From Physella acuta (taxonomy: Eukaryota; Mollusca; Gastropoda; Physidae), in NCBI RefSeq assembly GCF_028476545.1, contig NW_026732310.1, forward strand, positions 275,001 to 339,000: DNA of 64,000 nt, read 5' to 3'. Below, one piece after another: positions 55,766-64,000 of the stretch. Positions within the stretch are counted from its first letter, which is position 1. Each line of letters opens with the position of its first letter. A program made the position numbers and the translations under genes. Below the pieces are notes generated by a model that was not told where the DNA came from, made no database searches, and saw only the letters and a program-made list of their open reading frames with translations.

Positions 55766-55893
55766 CTGAGTTCAAGTCTGAGTTCAAGTCTGAGTTCAAG
55801 TCTGAGTTCAAGTCTGAGTTCAAGTCTGAGTTCAAGTCTGAGTTCAAGTCTGAGTTCAAGTCTGAGTTCAAGTCTGAGTTCAAGTCTGAGTTC
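55766..55893. repeat. 12-bp minisatellite (AGTCTGAGTTCA), 11 copies
   Basis: Nearly perfect units; the multiple of three gives stop-free frames on both strands. Confidence 0.95.
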
Positions 55894-56227
55894 AGTGGGT
55901 GAATTGAACAGAAAACCAACGCGTCACAGGCGACGACAAAAATAAATTTTAAAAATGTTGCTGTATCAATATAATAATATGTTACACGGATAAATACTAA
56001 CCCACGTGACTCGACAGGTGTGGATTAAGCAAGTTTCGCCCTACGTAATACGGGCATATACTAAATGTATTGACTGTACACGGGTGAACAATGTCCGTTT
56101 TGTCTTACTTTAGCAGATCCCACATACCGTGAATCGGTCTTATTTTAAACCCAGCTGACGTTTATAAACAAGATATCACATGCAGAACAATATTTTCACA
56201 GCGTTAACTCCTAGGCCAGACTCTATA

Positions 56228-56580
56228 AAAACCACTCCTCTTACAGTCGCAAGCCCATGTCTCTCTATAAAAAACCACTTTGCTTACAGTCGCAAGTCCA
56301 TGTCTCTCTATAAAAAACCACTCCTCTTACAGTCGCAAGCCCATGTCTCTCTATAAAAAAACCACTTTGCTTACAGTCGCAAGTCCATGTCTCTCTATAA
56401 AAAACCACTTTGCTTACAGTCGCAAACCCATGTCTCTCTATTAAAACCACCTTGCTTACAGTCGCAAGCCCATGTTTCTCTATAAAAACCACCTTGCTTA
56501 CAGTCGCAAGCCCATGTTTCTATATTAAAACCACTTTGCTTACACTCGCAAGCCCATGTATCTGTATAAAAACCACCTCC
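56228..56580. repeat. About 43-bp minisatellite, 8 copies, acceptor-like
   Basis: Unit CCACTTTGCTTACAGTCGCA then AGCCCATGTCTCTCTAT. Each unit contains TTTGCTTACAG, which looks like a splice acceptor on the plus strand. Confidence 0.9.
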
Positions 56581-56799
56581 AAGATTTGCTTGCTCAGGAT
56601 TCTATGTAAAAACCACTTCTTCGATAACTCTATATTCATTGAATCAATAAAAAAAACAATGCATGCTGAGAATTTGAAATGAGTATTTTAATCGCCGTAA
56701 AAATCAACGTGTCACAAGAAAAACAATGCATCCTTCATGCCGTGAATTGTAATAGAAGCAAGCAAGGAGATGGATGGCCTACCTTAGCAGACGTCTGCC

Positions 56800-57000
56800 T
56801 GTGTTGACAACAAATGGTGAGTGCCAAATTCCGCCGCTGCCATATGAGGGAACCACACCAGTCACCTGCTTCTCTCCCCTGCCGGCCCGCCCACAACTTC
56901 ACACGTCAGTGGCGGGCTGGGAGCGCGCGCAAACTGACGTCACTCACGTCTGCCCACAAACCCGGGGTACCCGTGGGTGACTAAATGCTCGCCGTGGGTC
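56800..57000 (-). promoter_or_regulatory. GC-rich block with CRE, candidate promoter
   Basis: This 200-base block is much richer in G+C and CpG than its surroundings. It holds GCGGGCTGG, GAGCGCGCGC and a perfect CRE, TGACGTCA, at 56935-56942. It lies upstream of the CA10-like gene in its orientation, with no other gene between, so it may be that gene's promoter or first exon. No TATA box is obvious. Inference only. Confidence 0.35.
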
Positions 57001-57011
57001 ATCCCAAGTGT

Positions 57012-57512
57012 TGTTTGACTGTAAGATTTGTGACTGTAAGATTTGTGACTGTAAGATTTGTGACTGTAAGATTTGTAACTGTACGATTTGTGACTGTAAG
57101 ATTGGTGACTCTAAGATTTGTGACTGTAGATTTGTGACTGTAGATTTGTGACTGTATATTTGTGACTGTAGATTTGTGAGTGTAAGATTTGTGACTGTAA
57201 GATTTGTGACTGTAGATTTGTGACTGTAGATTTGTGACTGTAAGATTGGTGACTGTAAGATTTGTGACTCTAAGATTTGTGACTGTAAGATTGGTGACTC
57301 TAAGATTTGTGACTGTAAGATTTGTGACTGTAAGATTTGTAACTGTACGATTTGTGACTGTAAGATTGGTGACTCTAAGATTTGTGACTGTAAGATTTGT
57401 GACTGTAAGATTTGTAACTGTACGATTTTTCACTGTAAGATTTGTGACTGTAAGATTTGTGACTGTAAGATTTGTGACTGTAAGATTTGTGACTGTTATA
57501 TTTGTGACTAAG
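57012..57512. repeat. 15-bp minisatellite (GACTGTAAGATTTGT)
   Basis: About 33 units with GATTGG, CTCTAAG and 14-bp GTAGATT forms. A roughly 240-base block recurs. Confidence 0.94.
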
Positions 57513-57552
57513 ACTTGGGATTGCCATATAATATAAGTGATGCGCCGGCTTC

Positions 57553-57655
57553 CCATGAATTAGGACGAGCCGGCTGTCCATGAACGAGAAAGAGCCGGCT
57601 GTCCGTGAATGTGGGAGAGCCGGCTGTCCGTGAATGAGGTAGAGCCGGCTGTCCG
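57553..57655. repeat. 27-bp minisatellite, 4 copies
   Basis: Unit AGAGCCGGCTGTCCGTGAAT then GTGGG. Confidence 0.9.
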
Positions 57656-57984
57656 TAAATAAAACAACGTGGGCTAACCTCATTAGCTCACCACCACATC
57701 TTCCGTGATCTTGATGACGTCACAACGTCACTGCTAAAATCACGCGATGGCCATCCAATACAAAGAAATGAAACATGTTTTTTTGTGAGCGAGACACGCG
57801 TGATGAGGGTTTGGGGGGGGGGGGGGGGGGGGGAGTTAAGCTGTAGCTTTGTGTTTCAGTTATTTGTATCATCAAGTGCGAACCTTTGATTTGAATGGGA
57901 AACTCAAACAATTATAGCGTCGTTTGGAATCAACTAAGAAAAAACTATATTAACGTTACACACACACGTTGAATTCAAAATGTA

Positions 57985-58742
57985 AATAAACCGGGAGCCA
58001 TCTCCCCTAAACTTTCTCGAATATTCTTATATAAAAAACAGGGGATTGGAACTCAGGATATAGACATGAATTTTAATCCATTTTAAATACTTAAACTTTT
58101 TAAAATAGAATAAAATCTCGTAGAAAAAGAATTGCACACAGTGAACGCCAAATAAAATGTGCATAATAGTGCGGAATATTATTAGTACTTTAGAAATTTA
58201 CATTCGTTTTTTGAGAAATCGAAAATAGCGTAAATAAGTACTTCCGGTCAACGGAAATTACTCAAAAATTTGACAGAAGGTAGAGAATTAGATCTTTGAC
58301 TTACATGTGAAATTTCATTTATCTATCTGAAGTAGTACTCAAGTTATAGGCTTTTGAAAAATTCAAAGTAAAAAAGTACCACTTCCGGTTATCGGAAATC
58401 GCTCAAAAGTAGATAAGGATCTACGATTTTGATAAAATACTTATATATGAAATTTCATCAACCTAGCTGTAACGGTACTCAAGTTATCGTGTTACAGACA
58501 CACATACACACGGACATACGGACAGAATTGCAAAGTCTAGTTTTTCCGACTCGATAACGCATAAAACGCCAAAATGTTTATATATTTGTATTAATAATTT
58601 TTGCTTGATTAAAATAAGTCCTCTATACTTCGGATGTGATGAAGGACTGAGGTGTAAAACGATGAAAACTGTCAAAATTTCATGTTATTTTTGTGCACGA
58701 TTACAAGACTTTCTCTATACTTCGTATACACGAGAAAGTAAA
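57985..58742 (+). repeat. Dispersed repeat Y, copy 2
   Basis: Matches 32507-33172 from AATAAACCGGGAG to the terminal ACTTTCTCTATACTTCG hairpin, with an extra internal 100-base segment. Confidence 0.75.
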
Positions 58743-58877
58743 AAACGATGAAAAGAGGGACGCATAATTCAAAAGATATTTGAGCTTTGAGGCAAATTTG
58801 AAATTCTAGCACGATTCTAAAACCCAACTTTAATTGTATAAATGGAAAAAAAACACAACTTGAAGCGTATGTTAACT

Positions 58878-59095
58878 GTACAAAATGTACACAAATCTAA
58901 GTCTAATGTGCATGTACACAAATCTAAGTCTAATGTGCCTGTACACAAATCTAAATCTAAGGTGTCTGTACACAAATCTAAATCTAATGTGTACGCAAAT
59001 CTAAGTCTAATGTGTACATACATCCAAGTCTAATGTGTACACAAATCTAAGTCTAATGTGCCTGTACACAAATCTAAGTCTAGCGAACCTGTACA
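58878..59095. repeat. 27-bp minisatellite, about 8 copies
   Basis: Unit GTACACAAATCTAAGTCTAA then TGTGCCT. Confidence 0.92.
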
Positions 59096-59257
59096 CAAAC
59101 GTAACGCTGTAGGAACTATGATGTTATTAGTTTGTTTTTCTTTCTCGCGGCATTGTATGACAAGATTTACAAGCAACTGTGATCCCAATATTCCATAGGG
59201 TTCCCAGAGGTCATATAAACTATGGGATGTTTCAAAACCAGATATCTTGTATAATAG

Positions 59258-62200
59258 AGGTGGACCTTGTGAGGGGTGGACCTTGTGAGGGGTGGACCTT
59301 GTGAGGGGTGGACCTTGTGAGGGGTGGACCTTGTGAGGGGTGGACCTTGTGAGGGGTGGACCTTGTGAGGGGTAGACCTTGTGAGGGGTGGACCTTGTGA
59401 GGGGTGGACCTTGTGAGGGGTGGACCTTGTGAGGGGTGGACCTTGTGAGAGGTGGACCTTGTGAGGGGTGGACCTTGTGATGTGTGGACCTTGTGAGGGG
59501 TGGACCTTGTGAGGGGTGGACCTTGTGAGGGGTGGACCTTGTGAGGAGTGGACCTTGTGAGGGGTGGACCTTGTGGACCTTGTGAGGGGTGGACCTTGTG
59601 AGAGGTGGACCTTGTGAGGGGTGGACCTTGTGAGGGGTGGACCTTGTGAGAGGTGGACCTTGTGAGGGGTGGACCTTGTGATGTGTGGACCTTGTGAGGG
59701 GTGGACCTTGTGAGGGGTGGACCTTGTGAGAGGTGGACCTTGTGAGGGGTGGACCTTGTGCGGGGTGGACCTTGTGAGAGGTGGACCTTGTGAGGGGTGG
59801 ACCTTGTGGACCTTGTGAGGGGTGGACCTTGTGAGGGGTGGACCTTGTGAGGGGTGGACCTTGTGAGGGGTGGACCTTGTGATGTGTGGACCTTGTGAGG
59901 GGTGGACCTTGTGAGGGGTGGACCTTGTGAGGGGTGGACCTTGTGAGGGGTGGACCTTGTGAGGGGTGGACCTTGTGAGGGGTGGACCTTGTGAGGGGTG
60001 GACCTTGTGAGGGGTGGACCTTGTGAGGGGTGGACCTTGTGATGTGTGGACCTTGTGAGGGGTGGACCTTGTGAGGGGTGGACCTTGTGATGTGTGGACC
60101 TTGTGAGGGGTGGACCTTGTGGACCTTGTGAGGGGTGGACCTTGTGGACCTTGTGAGGGGTGGACCTTGTGAGGGGTGGACCTTGTGAGGGGTGGACCTT
60201 GTGGACCTTGTGAGGGGTGGACCTTGTGAGGGGTGGACCTTGTGAGGGGTGGACCTTGTGAGGGGTGGACCTTGTGAGGGGTGGACCTTGTGAGGGGTGG
60301 ACCTTGTGGACCTTGTGAGGGGTGGACCTTGTGAGGGGTGGACCTTGTGAGGTGTGGACCTTGTGAGCCGTGAACCTTGTGAGGGGTGGACCTTGTGAGG
60401 GGTGGACCTTGTGAGGGGTGGACCTTGTGAGGGGTGGACCTTGTGAGGGGTGGACCTTGTGGACCTTGTGAGGGGTGGACCTTGTGAGGGGTTGACCTTG
60501 TGAGGAGTGGACCTTGTGAGGGGTGGACCTTGTGAGGGGTGGACCTTGTGAGGGGTGGACCTTGTGAGGGGTGGACCTTGTGAGGGGTGGACCTTGTGAG
60601 GGGTGGACCTTGTGAGGGGTGGACCTTGTGGACCTTGTGAGGGGTGGACCTTGTGAGGGTTGGACCTTGTGAGGGGTGGACCTTGTGAGGGGTGGACCTT
60701 GTGAGGGGTGGACTTTGTGAGGGGTGGACCTTGTGAGGGGTGGACCTTGTGAGGGGTGGACCTTGTGGACCTTGTGAGGGGTGGACCTTGTGAGGGGTGG
60801 ACCTTGTGAGGGGTGGACCTTGTGAGGGGTGGACCTTGTGAGGGGTGGACCTTGTGAGGGGTGGACCTTGTGAGGGGTGGACCTTGTGAGGGGTGGACCT
60901 TGTGAGGGGTGGACCTTGTGAGGGGTGGACCTTGTGAGGGGTGGACCTTGTGAGGGGTGGACCTTGTGAGGGGTGGACCTTGTGGACCTTGTGAGGGGTG
61001 GACCTTGTGAGGGGTGGACCTTGTGAGGGGTGGACCTTGTGAGCCGTGAACCTTGTGAGGGGTGGACCTTGTGAGGGGTGGACCTTGTGAGGGGTGGACC
61101 TTGTGAGGGGTGGACCTTGTGGACCTTGTGAGGGGTGGACCTTGTGAGGGTTGGACCTTGTGAGGGGTGGACCTTGTGAGGGGTGGACCTTGTGAGGGGT
61201 GGACTTTGTGAGGGGTGGACCTTGTGAGGGGTGGACCTTGTGAGGGGTGGACCTTGTGGACCTTGTGAGGGGTGGACCTTGTGAGGGGTGGACCTTGTGA
61301 GGGGTGGACCTTGTGAGGGGTGGACCTTGTGAGGGGTGGACCTTGTGAGGGGTGGACCTTGTGAGGGGTGGACCTTGTGAGGGGTGGACCTTGTGGACCT
61401 TGTGAGGGGTGGACCTTGTGAGGGGTGGACCTTGTGAGGGGTGGACCTTGTGAGGGGTGGACCTTGTGGACCTTGTGAGGGGTGGACCTTGTGAGAGGTG
61501 GACCTTGTGAGGGTTGGACCTTGTGAGGGGTGGACCTTGTGAGGGGTGGACCTTGTGAGGGGTAGACCTTGTGAGGGGTGGACCTTGTGAGGGGTGGACC
61601 TTGTGAGGGGTGGACCTTGTGAGGGGTGGACCTTGTGAGGGGTGGACCTTGTGAGGGGTGGACTTTGTGAGGGGTGGACCTTGTGAGGGGTGGACCTTGT
61701 GAGGGTTGGACCTTGTGAGGGGTGGACCTTGTGAGGGGTGGACCTTGTGAGGGGTGGACCTTGTGGACCTTGTTAGGGGTGGACCTTGTGAGGGGTGGAC
61801 CTTGTGAGGGGTGGACCTTGTGAGGGGTGGATCTTGTGAGGGGTGGACCTTGTGAGGGGTGGACCTTGTGAGGGGTGGACCTTGTGGACCTTGTGAGGGG
61901 TGGACCTTGTGAGGGTTGGACCTTGTGAGGGGTGGACCTTGTGAGGGGTGGACTTTGTGAGGGGTGGACCTTGTGAGGGGTGGACCTTGTGAGGGGTGGA
62001 CCTTGTGAGGGTTGGACCTTGTGAGGGGTGGACCTTGTGAGGGGTGGACTTTGTGAGGGGTGGACCTTGTGAGGGGTGGACCTTGTGAGGGGTGGACCTT
62101 GTGAGGGGCGGACCTTGTGGACCTTGTGAGAGGTGGACCTTGTGAGGGGTGGACCTTGTGAGGGGTGGACCTTGTGAGGGTTGGACCTTGTGAGGGGTGG

Positions 62201-62985
62201 ACCTTGTGAGGGGTGGACCTTGTGAGGGGTGGACTTTGTGAGGGGTGGACCTTGTGAGGGGTGGACCTTGTGAGGGGTGGACCTTGTGAGGGGTGGACCT
62301 TGTGAGGGGTGGACCTTGTGAGGGGCGGACCTTGTGGACCTTGTGAGAGGTGGACTTTGTGAGGGGTGGACCTTGTGAGGGGTGGACCTTGTGAGGGGCG
62401 GACCTTGTGGACCTTGTGAGGGGTGGACCTTGTGAGGGGTGGACCTTGTGAGGGGCGGACCTTGTGGACCTTGTGAGAGGTGGACCTTGTGAGGGGTGGA
62501 CCTTGTGGACCTTGTGAGGGTGGACCTTGTGATGTGTGGACCTTGTGAGGGGTGGACCTTGTGAGGGGTGGACCTTGTGGACCTTGTGAGGGGTGGACCT
62601 TGTGAGGGGTGGACCTTGTGAGAGGTGGACCTTGTGAGAGGTGGACCTTGTGAGGGGTGGACCTTGTGAGGGGTGGACCTTGTGAGGGGTGGACATTGTG
62701 AGGGTGGACCTTGTGAGGGGTGGACCTTGTGAGAGGCGGACCTTGTGAGGGGCGGACCTAGTGAGGGGCGGACCTTGTGAGGGGTGGACCTTGTGAGGGG
62801 TGGACCTTGTGAGGGGCGGACCTTGTGGACCTTGTGAGAGGTGGACCTTGTGAGGGGTGGACCTTGTGAGGGGTGGACCTTGTGAGGGGTGGACCTTGTG
62901 AGGGGTGGACCTTGTGGACCTTGTGAGGGGTGGACCTTGTGAGGGGTGGACCTTGTGAGGGGTGGACCTTGTGAGGGGTGGTTTG
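59258..62985. repeat. 16-bp G-rich minisatellite, 3.7 kb, about 230 copies
   Basis: Unit GAGGGGTGGACCTTGT, interrupted at intervals by an extra GGACCTTGT. Variants GATGTGTGG, GAGAGGTGG and GAGCCGTGAACC mark multi-unit blocks; the last recurs about 676 bases apart (60365, 61041). It lies in the 3' flank of the unrecognised gene. Confidence 0.96.
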
Positions 62986-63189
62986 ACTCGAGCTAACAAT
63001 TCTCTGTACAGAACTTCATATCCAGGGATTTTTGCTTTCAATTTTTTTTTCTTAGAGCAAATCATTGTAAAAACTAAAATCCAACTCGGCCAATAATTTA
63101 TCTACACGGCAATGATGAGCATGTAATGATTTGACCTGGGCAGGTCTGATACAAAAGAGTTGATGAAAGATTCAGGAGTTGTGGGAGGT

Positions 63190-63321
63190 TCAAAGTTTCT
63201 TGTACTCAAACTTAATGACGTTCTGGAAGCGGGCTTTGAAAGTAAACGGGATGGAATCAATGGTTGATCGCAGCTGCACTGGTTGTCTCAGTTGATGTGG
63301 GGGGATCAAGTCTTCTGGGAA
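63190..63321 (-). CDS. Unrecognised gene, last exon
   Basis: Acceptor ACTGTGACAG, phase 0. It encodes FPEDLIPPHQLRQPVQL through IKFEYKKL and stops with TGA at 63192-63190. The CAG six bases downstream would put a stop in frame. Confidence 0.65.
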   Translation of the reverse strand, partial: FPEDLIPPHQLRQPVQLRSTIDSIPFTFKARFQNVIKFEYKKL

Positions 63322-63770
63322 CTGTCACAGTTTCATGTCACCTCTATCTGACGTAAACACTGTTTGATGTCAGCACCACTGTCAGATGTGACCACTATCT
63401 GATGTCACCACTATCTGATGTCACCACTGTCAGATGTCACCACTATCTGATGTCACCACTATCTGATGTCACCACTGTCAGATGTCACCACTATCTGATG
63501 TCACCACTGTCAGATGTCACCACTATCTGATGTCACCACTGTCTAATGTCACCACTGTCAGATGTACAGACCTACATCACCCGTACCTCCACCGATGAAG
63601 GGAGGTAACCGGGTAGGCTGGTGGCATCACTTAGTCTGGAACCAGCAGAGAAAAGCCATCCAAGATTAGAGCTACCGTCCTGATATTGACTGCTCCCCGT
63701 CCCTGCGGATATCATAACCACGGGCTTTGATCAGGTTAATGTTCATTTGAGCCAAACTTTCTCTCCTGCC
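63190..63770 (-). CDS. 3' end of an unrecognised protein-coding gene (three exons)
   Basis: Three minus-strand exons join with consistent phases: 63770-63676 (phase 0 in, 2 out), 63635-63587 (2 in, 0 out) and 63321-63190 ending in TGA. They give 91 residues in pieces such as ESLAQMNINLIKARGYDIRR, LSDATSLPGYLPSSVE, EDLIPPHQLRQPVQLRST and FTFKARFQNVIKFEYKKL. All junctions are canonical GT-AG. The peptide is not low-complexity and has no membrane segment. I do not recognise the family. The gene must continue beyond the right edge, and its 3' flank runs into the 16-bp array. It lies in the same orientation as the CA10-like gene. Confidence 0.68.
63365..63565. repeat. 16-bp repeat in the last intron of the unrecognised gene
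   Basis: Units GATGTCACCACTATCT and GATGTCACCACTGTCA alternate, about 12 copies, between the last two exons. Confidence 0.9.
63587..63635 (-). CDS. Unrecognised gene, second-last exon
   Basis: A 49-base exon between GCTGGTTCCAG and GTGGAG|GTACGG. It encodes LSDATSLPGYLPSSVE, with entry and exit phases that match both neighbours. Confidence 0.62.
63676..63770 (-). CDS. Unrecognised gene, third-last exon
   Basis: Acceptor CACTTGACCAG, donor GGACG|GTAGCT. It encodes GRRESLAQMNINLIKARGY and DIRRDGEQSISG, then two bases of a split Arg codon. The acceptor GGGCAG six bases later is a possible alternative. Confidence 0.62.
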
Positions 63771-63871
63771 CTGGTCAAGTGGGGGTCACTCACCACACTA
63801 ATACTGGGGGATGTATGCGGACGTGTAAGGGGCGAGATGTAGAGATTGTTTGTGTATGGAATGTGGGTTGT

Positions 63872-64000
63872 GGGTCATGGGGTATATAGGTGTAGAGGGG
63901 TGGGTCATGGGGTATGTAGTGTAGTGAGGTGGGTCATGGGGTATGTAGATGTAGAGAGGTGGGTCATGGGGTATGTAGATGTAGAGAGGTGGGTCATGGG
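63872..64000. repeat. About 33-bp minisatellite running off the window
   Basis: Unit GGTGGGTCATGGGGTATGTA then GATGTAGAGA, about 4 copies, truncated by the window end. Confidence 0.9.

Noticed and set aside
61773-63065. Minus-strand 430-codon TRSTPHKVHPSQGP frame
   Set aside because: Product of the 16-bp array in the 3' flank of gene 3.

Overview
The window is animal nuclear DNA and most likely molluscan, probably gastropod. The evidence is spliced genes with GT-AG introns, tRNA-derived SINEs, AT-rich unique sequence, and tandem repeats covering by my rough tally about half of the 64 kb. The species call is an inference. Nearly all long open frames are artefacts of tandem repeats. Three real genes can be supported, all by exon reading with matching splice phases.

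Gene 1, plus strand, 6128-10817 plus a long 3' UTR to about 15.6 kb: a four-transmembrane proteolipid protein / M6 (PLP/GPM6) family member. Six exons are visible; the start exon is not found. Gene 2, minus strand, 37313-25859: a complete-looking secreted carbonic anhydrase-related protein of the CA10/CA11 type. It has nine coding exons, about 298 residues, a signal peptide, and has lost two of three zinc ligands. Gene 3, minus strand, 63770-63190: the last three exons (91 residues) of a gene I do not recognise, which starts beyond the window edge.

Layout: 1-6.1 kb holds minisatellites and a SINE, probably intronic or 5' to the M6 gene. 6.1-15.6 kb is the M6 gene. 15.6-25.8 kb is the spacer between the tail-to-tail M6 and CA10 genes, with a 1.9 kb 40-bp array, a MITE carrying telomere-like repeats, a foldback element, and 30-bp and 31-bp arrays reaching the CA10 stop codon. 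25.86-37.35 kb is the CA10 coding region, with large arrays in its introns. 37.4-59 kb is mainly arrays and dispersed repeats, plus a GC-rich, CRE-bearing block at about 56.8-57.0 kb that could be a promoter. 59.3-63.0 kb is a 16-bp array downstream of gene 3.

The most striking observation is that several minisatellites are built from splice junctions. The array unit contains the last bases of an exon plus its GT donor (M6 8.3 kb; CA10 27.0 kb and 27.5-28.0 kb), or an acceptor AG plus the first exon bases (CA10 28.8 kb, 27.4 kb; M6 7.4 kb). Others start within a few bases of a splice site or stop codon. In the M6 gene five consecutive donor copies stay in frame, so donor choice would add 10-residue modules to an extracellular loop. 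Both recognised genes belong to families with neuronal membrane or synaptic roles, but nothing in the sequence shows that they act together.
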